A stretch of 55,288 nucleotides of DNA from Clostridia bacterium (GTDB taxonomy: Bacteria > Bacillota > Clostridia > Oscillospirales > CAG-272). Below the pieces are notes generated by a model. That model was not told the origin of the DNA. It saw only the letters and a list, made by a program, of their open reading frames with translations, and ran no database searches. Positions within the stretch are counted from its first letter, which is position 1; every line of letters begins with the position of its first letter. The translations under genes and the position numbers were made by a program. Location: assembly GCA_017428635.1 (NCBI GenBank), contig JAFRQK010000073.1, positions 1 to 55,288 on the forward strand, in the 5' to 3' direction. Of this stretch, positions 25,920-34,960 are shown in pieces.

Positions 25920-27776
25920 ATGAGCGAAGAAAAGGCGGAAAAGAGGGGACTTTTCTCCTTTTTCCTGTTCCGGAAAACGCCCGATAAGAAACCCGTCCTC
26001 TTCTGGATATGGAACTTTTTATGCATCACTGCGGCAGCCGTTCTGACCGGCGCCGTCTCCCTGATGCTTGCGTACGGCAACTATCCGTTCGGTATCTTCA
26101 AGGGCTACTTCAAAGTCCCGCTGATCGCCGTGCTGAATATTCTTCCGGTCCTCGTTCTCACGTATCTTCTGTACTTCATTACGGGCAGATCGTGGATCGC
26201 GCACCTCATCGTCTCCGGTATCGTCACGGCGGCGTCCGTCGGAGACTACTATAAACTCCGCTTCCGCGACGATCCGTTCATCGCCGCAGACATCCCCGCG
26301 ATAACGACGGGTCTCAAGGTCTCGGGAAACTACGAGATAACGGTCGGAGTCAGAGTTGTCGCCGCGTTCGCGTTCGTTTTGCTCTCAACGCTTTTCCTCG
26401 CGTTTTTCGTGCGCGGACGCATCCGTTTCAGGTTCAGGACGATAGGCATCGTCGCCGCCCTGCTCGCCGCGTGGCCGGTCGCTCTCTGGTGTCTTGACGG
26501 CGGAACGTTCGACTCCCTCGAGAATTTCAACTATTCCGGCGCCAACCGCTGGTCCGACACGCAGAAACAGATAACGCGCGGCTTCGTCTATCCGTTCATA
26601 CACAGTATCCCGGACGCGATACCGCAGAAGCCCGCCGGATATTCGGACGCCCGCGCGCGGGAGATCCTCTCGCCGTATGAGAACGAGGATATCCCCGAAG
26701 ACAAAAAAGTGAATATCATCGGTATTCAGCTCGAGGCGTTCAACGATTTCGAACGGCTCGGCGTGGAGGGCATCGACGAAAAAGTATACGAGAAATGGCA
26801 TGAACTCGAAAAGGAAAGCCTGACCGGTACGCTTGTCACGAACATTTTCGCGGGAGGAACGATCGACACGGAGCGCTGCTTCCTGACCGGTTTGTCTGAA
26901 CTCGACAACTTCAGGGCGCCCGTCGGGAGTTACGTCCGCTATTTCACGTCTCAGGGCTACTTCACGGAGGGCGCGCACGCGTCGTACGACTGGTTTTATA
27001 ACAGGAAAGTTATAAATTCCTATATTGGATTCGACGAGTATTGGTTCAAAGAAAACAGATACGACGAGTTTATCACGGGAATCGTCGGAATGGACGACGT
27101 CATGATCCCCGATATCTTAGAGCTGTTCCGGAGCCGCGACAAGTCGGTCCCGTATTTCAACTTCTCCGTCACGTATCAGGGTCACGGTCCGTATGCGGAC
27201 GATAACCTCTTCGCCTGGGGCGACGGTTTCTGGGAAGGAGACGGCTGCTCCGATGCGTCTTATATGATCCTCAACAACTATTTCGGATCGATCGCCGACA
27301 CGTCCGAGCGTATATCGTGGTTCGTCGACGAACTGCGCGATGATCCCGATCCCGTCGTCGTCGTTATGTACGGCGATCACAACCCGTGGCTCGGCAACGG
27401 AAACAGCGTTTATATCGAACTCGGCGTTGATCTCGACGTATCGGAAGAACAGGGCTTTTACAATTATTTCTCGACCGAATATCTGATCTGGGCGAACGAC
27501 GCGGCGAAGGACGCGCTCGGTATAGACCCGAAGGGCAAGGGTCCCACGGTCAGCGCGTGCTTCCTCATGAACGTGCTCTTCGACGAGTGCGGTCTCGGGC
27601 GCGGGCCCGCCTATATGCAGTTTACGACGGATTTCATGAAGGAATGTCCGGTCGTCAACACGACGGGCTTCTACCTCGAAGACGGCAAGATCACGACGGA
27701 GCCCTCGGAAAAGCTTTCCGGCTCTCTCGGCGATCTGCGCATAGCGGAGTATTACCGGAAACATCATACGGACTGA
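25920..27776 (+). CDS. LTA synthase family sulfatase
   Basis: A 618-aa membrane enzyme of the LtaS/alkaline phosphatase superfamily, which moves phosphoglycerol or similar groups onto wall polymers outside the membrane. Five hydrophobic segments fill about residues 25-195; the rest is an extracellular sulfatase domain. Metal and catalytic positions are visible: Glu272 in GIQLEAF, the nucleophile Thr314 in GGTIDTE (GKTSDSE type in LtaS), and Asp486-His487 in MYGDHNPW. The ATG follows GGGGAGG. Promoter and terminator are its own. The exact donor and polymer cannot be read from sequence. Confidence 0.9.
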   Translation: MSEEKAEKRGLFSFFLFRKTPDKKPVLFWIWNFLCITAAAVLTGAVSLMLAYGNYPFGIFKGYFKVPLIAVLNILPVLVLTYLLYFITGRSWIAHLIVSGIVTAASVGDYYKLRFRDDPFIAADIPAITTGLKVSGNYEITVGVRVVAAFAFVLLSTLFLAFFVRGRIRFRFRTIGIVAALLAAWPVALWCLDGGTFDSLENFNYSGANRWSDTQKQITRGFVYPFIHSIPDAIPQKPAGYSDARAREILSPYENEDIPEDKKVNIIGIQLEAFNDFERLGVEGIDEKVYEKWHELEKESLTGTLVTNIFAGGTIDTERCFLTGLSELDNFRAPVGSYVRYFTSQGYFTEGAHASYDWFYNRKVINSYIGFDEYWFKENRYDEFITGIVGMDDVMIPDILELFRSRDKSVPYFNFSVTYQGHGPYADDNLFAWGDGFWEGDGCSDASYMILNNYFGSIADTSERISWFVDELRDDPDPVVVVMYGDHNPWLGNGNSVYIELGVDLDVSEEQGFYNYFSTEYLIWANDAAKDALGIDPKGKGPTVSACFLMNVLFDECGLGRGPAYMQFTTDFMKECPVVNTTGFYLEDGKITTEPSEKLSGSLGDLRIAEYYRKHHTD

Positions 27777-27780
27777 GCGC

Positions 27781-27815
27781 AAAAAAACGGCGACCCGAAA
27801 GGGCCGCCGTTTTAA
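27781..27815. terminator. Bidirectional terminator after the LTA-synthase-like gene
   Basis: AACGGCGaCCC-gaaa-GGGcCGCCGTT is flanked by seven As on the left and TTTTAA on the right. It lies between convergent genes and fits both. Confidence 0.85.
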
Positions 27816-27826
27816 CGTCGGTATTC

Positions 27827-29590
27827 TTATTCTTCGGTCGAGTCTTCAACGGTCTCGGTCGCTTCTTCCGCGGCTTCCTCTACCGTCTCGGTCGCTTCTT
27901 CCGCGGCTTCCTCTACCGTCTCGGTCGCTTCTTCCGCGATTTCTTCGACGGTCTCGGTCGCTTCCTCTGCGGCTTCTTCGACGGCTTCGGTCGCTTCTTC
28001 CGCAGCGTCTTCAACCGCTTCGGCAGCTTTCTCGGCTGCGTCTGCAGCTTTTTCAACTCCGAGAAGCTCGCCTACGTCGATCAGACCGGACGAAGCGGCT
28101 TCGTCCCCGCCGTCCTCGGCCGCGCCGTTGACAGCAGCGTCCGCCGCGCCGATATCTTCTTTCTTCTTCGTCGCGCCCTTGATTATCAGGATAAGAGCGA
28201 TGACGAGGACCGCTCCGCCCGCGACGCACGCGGCGATAATGATCGACTTCGTGCCTATCCCGCCGCCGCCCGCGGTGCCGTATGCGGTGTGCTCGGATAC
28301 GTGATCCATCACGACGTCCTGAAGAACGTACATCTTGAGCAGTCCGATGCCGTAGGAATCGACCGCTTCGCTGTAATCCTCGGATTCAAAGTTCTCCGTC
28401 GCGAACGCTTTCATATCGTCCTCGGTGATCGTAATATCGTCGCGCGACTCGTCGATCGCCTGAACGATGAGCATCCTCTTCGCGACCTTGACGTTCTCCT
28501 CGGCATAGTCGCCGACCATCTCCTCAAGCGAGATGCCGTATGCGGAGAGGAACGTTCCGAGATCGACTCCGTACTGAGACGCGTAACTTGCGTACGGGAT
28601 TATCGCGAGATCGACGGCAAAGTTGTAAGCCGCCTCCGGAATCTCACGGACCTCGTTGTTTGCGAGGAGCTGTTCGATGATGAGTTCCTGCTTGAGGCTT
28701 TCGTTTTCTTTGAAGTAATCTATCACGTCCTGCGCGGTTTTGATATCTTCCGCCTGCGGAGTGATGTTCTCCGCGACGAATTCGTCGGTAAGTTCGGGTA
28801 TCACGTCATCGCCCTCGACGTAGTTTATCGTGACGGTGAACGTGGCGGGTTTGCCCGCAAGGTCCTCGTTGGAATAATCATCCGGGAACGTGACGTCGAT
28901 GTCGAACGTCTCGCCTACTTCGTGGCCGACGAGCTGCTCGAGGAAGCCCTCGATATACGAAGTAACGCCGATCGTAACGGTCGTGCCGTTTCCGTTCGTC
29001 GAGCCGCTTTCAAACGCCTCTCCGTCAACGTATCCCGTGTAATCGATGTTGAGCGTGTCGCCGTCCTTGACGGTCCCCTCGGTCAGATGCTCGGGAGCGG
29101 CGTAGCTTTCGAGCAAGCCTTTGATCTGCTCGTCGACTTTCGCGTCGATAGCGGATTCCGGAACGGAAAGATTTTCATAGTTTTTGAGTTCAACGTAATC
29201 GAGAGCGCGGATATCCCTGAAATGGCCGTTCTCGTCGAATACGGAATCAAAATCGTAGTTAACGTAGTAATCGTCCGACTTTACGACGTAATCCGGAGCG
29301 CCTTCGGCGGAGATGACCGTGCCTTCGTACATGTTCGCCGTGGGAGACTCTTCTTCTTCTTCTTCTTCTTCACCGGTCGTTACGACTTCGCCGGTCGTGA
29401 GGACTTCGCCCTCCGCCTCGGCTTCGTCCTCCGTTTTCTCTTCGGCTCCTTCGTCTTCCGCGGCGTCGCCGACGCCTTCGGACGCCGTGATCTGTTCGGT
29501 ATCCGCGGAGGATTCCGCCTCGGCGAGAACGGGGATGACGAGCGCCGCCAGAAGAAGCGCCGTTAAAATGATCGCAATAATTTTTTTCAT
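27827..29590 (-). CDS. Membrane-anchored trigger-factor/FKBP-like chaperone with repeat tail
   Basis: A 587-aa exported protein. After a signal peptide (1-23) comes an acidic Glu/Thr-rich stretch with a run of eight Glu. An FKBP-type prolyl isomerase domain follows (about 165-260: VKDGDTLNIDYTGYVDGEAFESG ... FLEQLVGHEVGETFDIDVTFP), then a trigger-factor C-terminal-like helical region (about 265-430: ELTDEFVAEN ... NNEVREIPEAAYNFAVD). One membrane helix (about 445-465, IIIAACVAGGAVLVIALILII) precedes a long cytosolic acidic tail ending in near-perfect 11-residue repeats of VEEAAEEATET. It looks like a trigger factor turned into an extracytoplasmic folding factor. ATG 29590 has GAGGTG upstream. 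Confidence 0.87.
   Translation of the reverse strand: MKKIIAIILTALLLAALVIPVLAEAESSADTEQITASEGVGDAAEDEGAEEKTEDEAEAEGEVLTTGEVVTTGEEEEEEEESPTANMYEGTVISAEGAPDYVVKSDDYYVNYDFDSVFDENGHFRDIRALDYVELKNYENLSVPESAIDAKVDEQIKGLLESYAAPEHLTEGTVKDGDTLNIDYTGYVDGEAFESGSTNGNGTTVTIGVTSYIEGFLEQLVGHEVGETFDIDVTFPDDYSNEDLAGKPATFTVTINYVEGDDVIPELTDEFVAENITPQAEDIKTAQDVIDYFKENESLKQELIIEQLLANNEVREIPEAAYNFAVDLAIIPYASYASQYGVDLGTFLSAYGISLEEMVGDYAEENVKVAKRMLIVQAIDESRDDITITEDDMKAFATENFESEDYSEAVDSYGIGLLKMYVLQDVVMDHVSEHTAYGTAGGGGIGTKSIIIAACVAGGAVLVIALILIIKGATKKKEDIGAADAAVNGAAEDGGDEAASSGLIDVGELLGVEKAADAAEKAAEAVEDAAEEATEAVEEAAEEATETVEEIAEEATETVEEAAEEATETVEEAAEEATETVEDSTEE
27849..28015 (-). repeat. 33-bp tandem repeats (11-residue units)
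   Basis: Five consecutive 33-bp units encode VEE(A/I)AEEATET-like 11-mers at the C-terminus of the trigger-factor-like protein. The two repeats nearest the stop codon are almost identical at DNA level and the others diverge, which points to recent expansion by slippage. Confidence 0.85.
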
Positions 29591-29621
29591 TTGTTTCACC
29601 TCATTGAATAATACTCTTGCT

Positions 29622-29650
29622 ATTATATCAAAAAACGCCTTTTTATTCAA
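29622..29650 (-). promoter_or_regulatory. Promoter of the trigger-factor-like gene
   Basis: On the minus strand TTGAAT (29650-29645) and TATAAT (29627-29622) have a 17-bp spacer. Confidence 0.8.
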
Positions 29651-29720
29651 GTCCGACGCGGGAAAAAGTGAGGCCGCCGCATCGCGGGTGTAAACAATAT
29701 TTGAATTCCGCTCATTATTA

Positions 29721-29749
29721 TTGACAATTTCCGCGCCCCGATTTATTAT
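29721..29749 (+). promoter_or_regulatory. Promoter of the pyridoxal kinase operon
   Basis: TTGACA at 29721-29726 and TATTAT at 29744-29749 are 17 bp apart. A TATAAT also lies at 29749-29754 but would give a 22-bp spacer. Confidence 0.75.
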
Positions 29750-29801
29750 ATAATACTGAATAAAGCGAAGTATACTTATCGCGAAAACCGGAGGCAAAAC
29801 C

Positions 29802-30635
29802 ATGGCAAAAGACAAAAGGATCCTGACTATCCAAGACGTCTCGTGCGTCGGTCAGTGCTCTCTGACCGTCGCGCTCCCGATACTTTCCGCTGCGGGGATC
29901 GAGACCGCGATCCTCCCGTCCGCCGTCCTTTCCACCCATACCGCGGGCTTCAAGGGCTACACGTTCCGAGATCTGACCGAGGATATCCCCGCGATCGCCG
30001 CGCACTGGAAGAGCGAAGGGATCAGATTCGACGCCGTCTACACCGGCTACCTCGGCAGCGCGAAGCAGATCGCTTACGTCAAACAGATCTTCCGCGACCT
30101 TCTCGCCGAGGGCGGCGTGAAGATCGTCGACCCCGCTATGGCGGACGGCGGCAAACTCTATCCCGGATTCGACCTCGCTTTCGTCGAGGAGATGAAGTCT
30201 CTCTGCGCGGAGGCGGACATCATCCTCCCGAACATCACCGAGGCGTGCTTCATCACGGGCGTCGAATACCGCGAAACGTACGACAGAGCGTATATCGACG
30301 ACCTTCTCGCCGCTCTGCGCGCGGTCGGCGCGAAGACGGTGATCCTCACCGGGGTCGGCTTCGCCGAGGACAAAACCGGCGTCATGGTCCTCGAGGGAGA
30401 CGAACCCGAGTACTACGAGCACAGGCGCAACCCGAAGGGCAGCCACGGAACGGGCGACGTTTACGCGTCCGCGTTCGTCGGCGCGCTCACCCGCGGCAAA
30501 GGCGCCTTCGAAGCCGCATCGATCGCCGCGGACTACACTCTGAAGTGCATTGAGAACACGGTCGGCGATCCCGACCACTGGTACGGAGTCAAATTCGAGT
30601 CCGTACTCCCGTATTTCATCGACCGTCTCGCATGA
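29802..30635 (+). CDS. pdxY: Pyridoxal/pyridoxamine kinase
   Basis: A 277-aa cytosolic ribokinase-fold enzyme that phosphorylates vitamin B6 vitamers with ATP. It opens with RILTIQDVSCVGQCSLTVALPIL, the PdxK/PdxY N-terminus with the conserved SxxGxCSLT. It has VDPAMADGGKLYPGF, the TEA in LPNITEACFITG, and the catalytic anion-hole motif GSHGTGDVYASAF near the C-terminus. The gene symbol is by family resemblance; PdxK is the alternative name. The start ATG follows CCGGAGG. Its closeness to the flavodoxin gene (48 bp) and the GH3 gene suggests a loose operon. Confidence 0.9.
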   Translation: MAKDKRILTIQDVSCVGQCSLTVALPILSAAGIETAILPSAVLSTHTAGFKGYTFRDLTEDIPAIAAHWKSEGIRFDAVYTGYLGSAKQIAYVKQIFRDLLAEGGVKIVDPAMADGGKLYPGFDLAFVEEMKSLCAEADIILPNITEACFITGVEYRETYDRAYIDDLLAALRAVGAKTVILTGVGFAEDKTGVMVLEGDEPEYYEHRRNPKGSHGTGDVYASAFVGALTRGKGAFEAASIAADYTLKCIENTVGDPDHWYGVKFESVLPYFIDRLA

Positions 30636-30683
30636 CCGCGGGGGCTTCCCCGCTGAAATAAAAACGGAAAAGGAGACAGCCCA

Positions 30684-31127
30684 ATGAGTACCGTTTTCAT
30701 TTACTACTCCCTCACCGGCAACGAAGATCTCGTCGCGTCGAAACTATCTGAAAAGGGAATCGACGTCCGCCCCGTGAAACTCGTAAAGCCGATGCCCAAG
30801 GGCTTCTTCTTCGCGATGATGAAGGGCGGCTTCCTCGCGGGTATCCAAAACCGGGCGAAACTCGACGGATTCAACGCCGACGTCTCGGGCTACGACAAAG
30901 TCGTGATCGGTTCGCCCATCTGGAACGGGCGTATCGCCCCCGCGATCAATACCGTGCTCGACACGGTCGACCTCGCGGGCAAAGAGGTCGCTTTCATCCT
31001 CACGTCCGGCGGCGGTTCAGCGCCGAAAGCGGAAGCGCGCCTGAAAAACTCGTTCCCCGGCGCACGGATCGTCATGCTGAGGGAGCCGAAGAAAAACGAA
31101 GACGAACTCTCAAAACTCGACTTTTGA
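30684..31127 (+). CDS. Flavodoxin family protein
   Basis: A 147-aa FMN-binding flavodoxin-like protein. FIYYSLTGNEDLVA is the phosphate-binding loop, KVVIGSPIWNGRIAPAINTVL the typical W-containing FMN loop, and FILTSGGGSAPKAEARLKN the third loop. It is likely an electron carrier or small reductase in the cytosol. It has AAAGGAGA ahead of the ATG. It is followed after 12 bp by the GH3 gene, so the two are co-transcribed. Confidence 0.9.
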   Translation: MSTVFIYYSLTGNEDLVASKLSEKGIDVRPVKLVKPMPKGFFFAMMKGGFLAGIQNRAKLDGFNADVSGYDKVVIGSPIWNGRIAPAINTVLDTVDLAGKEVAFILTSGGGSAPKAEARLKNSFPGARIVMLREPKKNEDELSKLDF

Positions 31128-31139
31128 CGGGAGATATCC

Positions 31140-33410
31140 ATGGATAAAAAAGACGTCGCTCTCCTCACGGGAGAGGGCTATTGGTTCGTCGGACCCGTAA
31201 TGGTGTCCGACGGACCCCACGGTTTGAGAAAACAGGAAAAAGACGCGGACTTTCTGGGCGGGCTGCCCTCAAAGCCCGCCGTTTGTTATCCCACCGCGTC
31301 CGCGCTCGCCTGCTCGTTCGACAAGGAACTGCTCTATCTGATCGGCGAGGCGCTCGGCGACGAATGTATCTCGGAGGGCATCTCCGTTCTTCTGGGCCCC
31401 GGCGTCAACCACAAGAGAAGCCCGCGGTGCGGGCGCAATTTCGAATATTTTTCGGAGGATCCCGTCCTCACGGGCGAGCTCGCGGCGGCGATGGTCCGGG
31501 GGATCCAGTCCCGCGGCGTCGGCGCGTGCGTAAAGCACTTCGCCGCCAACTCGCGCGAGTGGGGAAGGATGGTCACCGATTCCGTCGTCGACGAGAGGGC
31601 GCTTTTCGAGATCTATCTGCGCCAGTTCGAGATCGTCGTCAAAAAGGCGCGCCCCGCCGCGATGATGACCGCGTACAACAAACTCGGCGGCGTTTACTGC
31701 TCGGAAAACGAATGGCTCATGAACGGAGTCGCCCGCGAAAAGTGGGGCTTCGACGGCGTGTTCCTCTCCGACTGGGGAGCGGTCAGCGACCCCGTCAGGT
31801 CGGCGGTCGCCGGGCTCGACGTCGAGATGCCCGGACCCGACAGGGCGAGCACCGAACGCCTGCGCCGCGCGCTCGAGGCGGGCGGCGAGCACGGCGAGAG
31901 GATAAAAAAGCGTGTCGAAAACGTCAAGCGGTTCATCGAGAGGGCGCAGAAGCCGGAATTCGGCAAGCCGTTCGATCTCGACGCACATCTTGAACTCGCG
32001 CGCAGGGCTTCGGCGGAGTCCGCCGTCTTACTCAAAAACTCAGGCTCTCTCCCGCTCGGCAAGAGTGATAAGATCCTACTTGTCGGCGAACTCGCCGGCA
32101 AACCGAGGTATCAGGGCTCCGGCAGCAGCCGGATCGATCCCGTGGCGCTCGACTCGATATACGACGAACTGAAGAGATCGTACCCCGACCTGCTTTACGC
32201 GCCGGGCTATTCCCTCGACGGCAAGAAGGATGAAAAGATCCTCCGCGACGAGGCGGTCGCTCTATCGAAAAACGCCGACCGCGTCGTCGTCGTCGCGGGT
32301 CTCCCCGACGAATACGAGTCGGAGGGCTACGACAGGGTCGACCTCTCGATGCCCGCGTCCCACGACGCGCTGATCGAGGCGCTCGCCGACGCGGGAGCCG
32401 ACGTCACCGTCGTTTTGCAGTGCGGCGCGCCGGTCCTCACTCCGTGGGCCGACCGCGTGAGCGCGCTGCTTCTGATGTATCTCTCCGGTTGCCGCGGCGG
32501 CGCGGCGTGCGCCGATCTGCTCACCGGCAGAGCCGTCCCGTCGGGCCGTCTCGCCGAGACGTGGCCGATGAGGTCGGAAGACGATCCGTCGTACAGCAAT
32601 TTCACCGTTTCGATGAAACGCGTCGAGCATCCAGAGGGTATCTTCACCGGCTACCGCTATTACGACGCGGCGGGCAGGGAAGTACGCTTCCCGTTCGGCT
32701 ACGGTCTGTCGTATACCCGATTTTCGCTCTCCGAACTCGAACTTGAAAAGAGCGATCCCGCCGTTGCGAGGTGCCGCGTGACGAACGCGGGAAAAGTCGC
32801 CGGATCGGAGACGGTAGGCGTCTGGGTAGGCCTCGAAAACTCGAGGATCATGCGCCCCGTCCGCGAACTGAGAGATTTCAAAAAGGTCTCCCTCGCTCCC
32901 GGCGAGAGCGCCGAGCTTGAATTTTCTCTCCCCCGCGAGGCGTTCGCGTATTACGACGTCAGAACGCACGGCTGGCAGGTCGAAAAGGGAGAATACGCCG
33001 TCTTTCTCGGTATGCCCGGCACGGGCCTTGAGATCTGCGGCGCGCTCGAACTCGACGGGATCGAGCCCGAGCCCGAGGAATACGACGTCGAAGAACGCGT
33101 GAGAAGGCGCGAGATCGAGGCCGGCGGGAAAGTCGTCATCACTCCGGACAGCCCCGTCGAGGATATAAGGACGAGATTTCTCGGCAGACTGTTCCTCCGC
33201 ATCGCGGACGGAAAGATGAAAAAGATGAGCCCGATCGACGCGGACCGGACGAGAACGCTCGTGTACGGCTCGCCGCTCCGCGCGCTGACGATGGCGCACC
33301 CGCGCCTCAACCGCGACACCGTCGACGGGATCGTCATGGTCCTGAACGGCAAACGGCTCCGAGGTCTGCACCGCATCCTCAGGAGTTTGCGAAAACCGAA
33401 GAAAAACTGA
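31140..33410 (+). CDS. Glycoside hydrolase family 3 beta-glucosidase
   Basis: A 756-aa intracellular exo-glycosidase, usually releasing glucose or xylose from the non-reducing end of oligosaccharides. It has the N-terminal GH3 barrel (DGPHGLRKQ, GPGVNHKRSPRCGRNFEYFSEDP, VKHFAANSREWGRM), the nucleophile Asp211 in FLSDWGAV, the C-terminal GH3 sandwich (about 290-500, GSGSSRIDP) and a fibronectin-III-like domain (about 565-640). An unusual basic tail of about 100 residues follows. No signal peptide is seen. The N-terminus is a little shorter than in most relatives, but the ATG has a GGGAGAT site. Confidence 0.92.
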   Translation: MDKKDVALLTGEGYWFVGPVMVSDGPHGLRKQEKDADFLGGLPSKPAVCYPTASALACSFDKELLYLIGEALGDECISEGISVLLGPGVNHKRSPRCGRNFEYFSEDPVLTGELAAAMVRGIQSRGVGACVKHFAANSREWGRMVTDSVVDERALFEIYLRQFEIVVKKARPAAMMTAYNKLGGVYCSENEWLMNGVAREKWGFDGVFLSDWGAVSDPVRSAVAGLDVEMPGPDRASTERLRRALEAGGEHGERIKKRVENVKRFIERAQKPEFGKPFDLDAHLELARRASAESAVLLKNSGSLPLGKSDKILLVGELAGKPRYQGSGSSRIDPVALDSIYDELKRSYPDLLYAPGYSLDGKKDEKILRDEAVALSKNADRVVVVAGLPDEYESEGYDRVDLSMPASHDALIEALADAGADVTVVLQCGAPVLTPWADRVSALLLMYLSGCRGGAACADLLTGRAVPSGRLAETWPMRSEDDPSYSNFTVSMKRVEHPEGIFTGYRYYDAAGREVRFPFGYGLSYTRFSLSELELEKSDPAVARCRVTNAGKVAGSETVGVWVGLENSRIMRPVRELRDFKKVSLAPGESAELEFSLPREAFAYYDVRTHGWQVEKGEYAVFLGMPGTGLEICGALELDGIEPEPEEYDVEERVRRREIEAGGKVVITPDSPVEDIRTRFLGRLFLRIADGKMKKMSPIDADRTRTLVYGSPLRALTMAHPRLNRDTVDGIVMVLNGKRLRGLHRILRSLRKPKKN

Positions 33411-33417
33411 ATATCAA

Positions 33418-33463
33418 TCCCCCCCCGAGTCAATAATGTGCAAAAAGACTTAGGGGGGTTTTT
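33418..33463 (+). promoter_or_regulatory. Terminator-like hairpin over the start of the FAD oxidoreductase gene
   Basis: CCCCCCCGAGTC (from 33419) and GACTTAGGGGGG form an imperfect stem around a loop containing CAATAATGTGC. A T5 run follows and runs directly into the ATG at 33464. The GGGGGG strand of the stem is also the only candidate ribosome site. It may terminate the GH3 transcript, or fold over the initiation region of the next gene, or both. Confidence 0.5.
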
Positions 33464-34909
33464 ATGTCCAAAATCGTTATCATCGGCTCAGGCGTCGCAG
33501 GTCTGTCCGCGGGGATCACCGCGCGCCTCAACGGCGACGACGCCGTCGTTCTCGAAAAGCACACGACGCCCGGCGGCAATCTCACAGGATGGGACCGCGG
33601 CGGGTACCACGTCGACAACTGCATCCACTGGCTCACCGGTACCAATCCTCTCACGAAGACTTACGAAATGTGGGAGACGCTCGGCGCGATCGACCGGCGC
33701 GGGATCCGGTACCCCGAGACGCTCTACACGTACGAAAAGGACGGCAGAAGCGTCTCGCTTTATTCCGATTCCGAGCGGCTCCGCCGCCGTATGATCTCGC
33801 TCTCTCCCGCCGACGAGAAGGAGACGAACCGATTTATCCGCGCCGTTCGCGCCGCCTCGTCGCTCTGCGGGGTCGACCCGAAGGACGACGGCAAAAGGTG
33901 CGCTCTTCACCGCGGGATCATGCGCTGCCCCGCGCTCGCGCCGTACTATTTCATGACCGCGGGCGAAGCGGCGGAGCGTTTCCGCGATCCGCTCCTTCGC
34001 GGCTTCATCGGCGAATTTCTGACGGAGCGATTCGGCGCGCTCGGGGTGATCTTCGTCTTCGCCACGTTCACGTCAAAAAACGGCGGTCTGCCGCGCGGCT
34101 CCTCCCGCGACATGGCGGGGCGTATGGCGGCGAGGTTCACTTCGCTCGGCGGTCGGCTCTTCACGGGCGCGGAAGTCGCCGGGATAAAAACGCGCGGCCG
34201 CCGCGCCGTCTCCGTCGTGATGAAGGACGGGCGCGAGCTCCGCGCCGACTACGTCGTTCCCGCGTGCGATCCCGCCGCGGTATTCGGGAAAATGATAAAC
34301 GAAAAATATATGCCCGCGACCCTCAAAAGGAGGTTTGAGTCGCCCTCGTATTTCAGGTTTTCATCCTGTCACGCCGCGTTCTCGTTCGAGGGGCGCGTCC
34401 CGTTCAGGGGCGACCTGATCCTCGATCTGCCGGAGGGGAACCGAGGCGGGATGAAGGCGAAAACGGTCGTTCTGCGCGAGTACTCCCGCGAGAAAAGCTT
34501 CGCCCCTGCGGGGCGGGGGATCATCCAGACGATGTTCTTCTGCGACGAGGACGAGAGCGAGCGCCTCGTCTCGCTCGGGCGCGATCCCGTGAAATACGCG
34601 GAGGAAAAGAGGCGGATCGGCGAACGGATGGAAAACGTCGTCGTATCGCGCTTCCCTGAGTTGTCTCCGTCGCTCGAGCGGCTCGACGTCTGGACGCCCG
34701 CCACGTACAACGGCTTTACCTCGTCCGAGGCGGGAACGTATATGGCGTTCGCGTTCTCGTCGAAAACGGTACCGTCGTTCATGAACGGCAGGGTAAAAGG
34801 ACTCGACAACGTCGTTCTCGCTACGCAGTGGCAGCGCGCCCCCGGCGGCCTCCCCAACGCCGCCCTTGCCGGCGTCAAAGCCGCAAACCTTATCTCTTCT
34901 CTCAAATAA
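33464..34909 (+). CDS. CrtI/phytoene-desaturase-like FAD oxidoreductase
   Basis: A 481-aa FAD-dependent amine oxidase/phytoene desaturase family protein. The dinucleotide-binding motif is at the N-terminus (IVIIGSGVAGLSAG, followed by VLEKHTTPGGNLTGW). The C-terminal FAD motif is VLATQWQRAPGGLPNAALAGVKAANLI. The middle holds NCIHWLTGTNP, common to a Firmicute subgroup whose substrate is unknown. Carotenoid genes are absent nearby, so carotenoid desaturation should not be assumed. A G-run lies immediately upstream of the ATG. Confidence 0.85.
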   Translation: MSKIVIIGSGVAGLSAGITARLNGDDAVVLEKHTTPGGNLTGWDRGGYHVDNCIHWLTGTNPLTKTYEMWETLGAIDRRGIRYPETLYTYEKDGRSVSLYSDSERLRRRMISLSPADEKETNRFIRAVRAASSLCGVDPKDDGKRCALHRGIMRCPALAPYYFMTAGEAAERFRDPLLRGFIGEFLTERFGALGVIFVFATFTSKNGGLPRGSSRDMAGRMAARFTSLGGRLFTGAEVAGIKTRGRRAVSVVMKDGRELRADYVVPACDPAAVFGKMINEKYMPATLKRRFESPSYFRFSSCHAAFSFEGRVPFRGDLILDLPEGNRGGMKAKTVVLREYSREKSFAPAGRGIIQTMFFCDEDESERLVSLGRDPVKYAEEKRRIGERMENVVVSRFPELSPSLERLDVWTPATYNGFTSSEAGTYMAFAFSSKTVPSFMNGRVKGLDNVVLATQWQRAPGGLPNAALAGVKAANLISSLK

Positions 34910-34937
34910 AAAAGGGACGGCCCCCCGTCCCGCTTTT
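34908..34937 (+). terminator. Terminator after the FAD oxidoreductase gene
   Basis: A-run, then GGGACGG-cccc-CCGTCCC, then GCTTTT, starting at the stop codon. Confidence 0.88.
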
Positions 34938-34960
34938 GTATGCGGCTCCGCCGCGCAATA

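Noticed and set aside
27849-28015. CRISPR-like array
   Set aside because: The 33-bp units are contiguous with no spacers and stay in frame as protein repeats. No CRISPR array was seen anywhere in the window.
29749-29754. TATAAT as the -10 box of the pyridoxal kinase promoter
   Set aside because: It would leave a 22-bp spacer from TTGACA; the overlapping TATTAT gives 17 bp.
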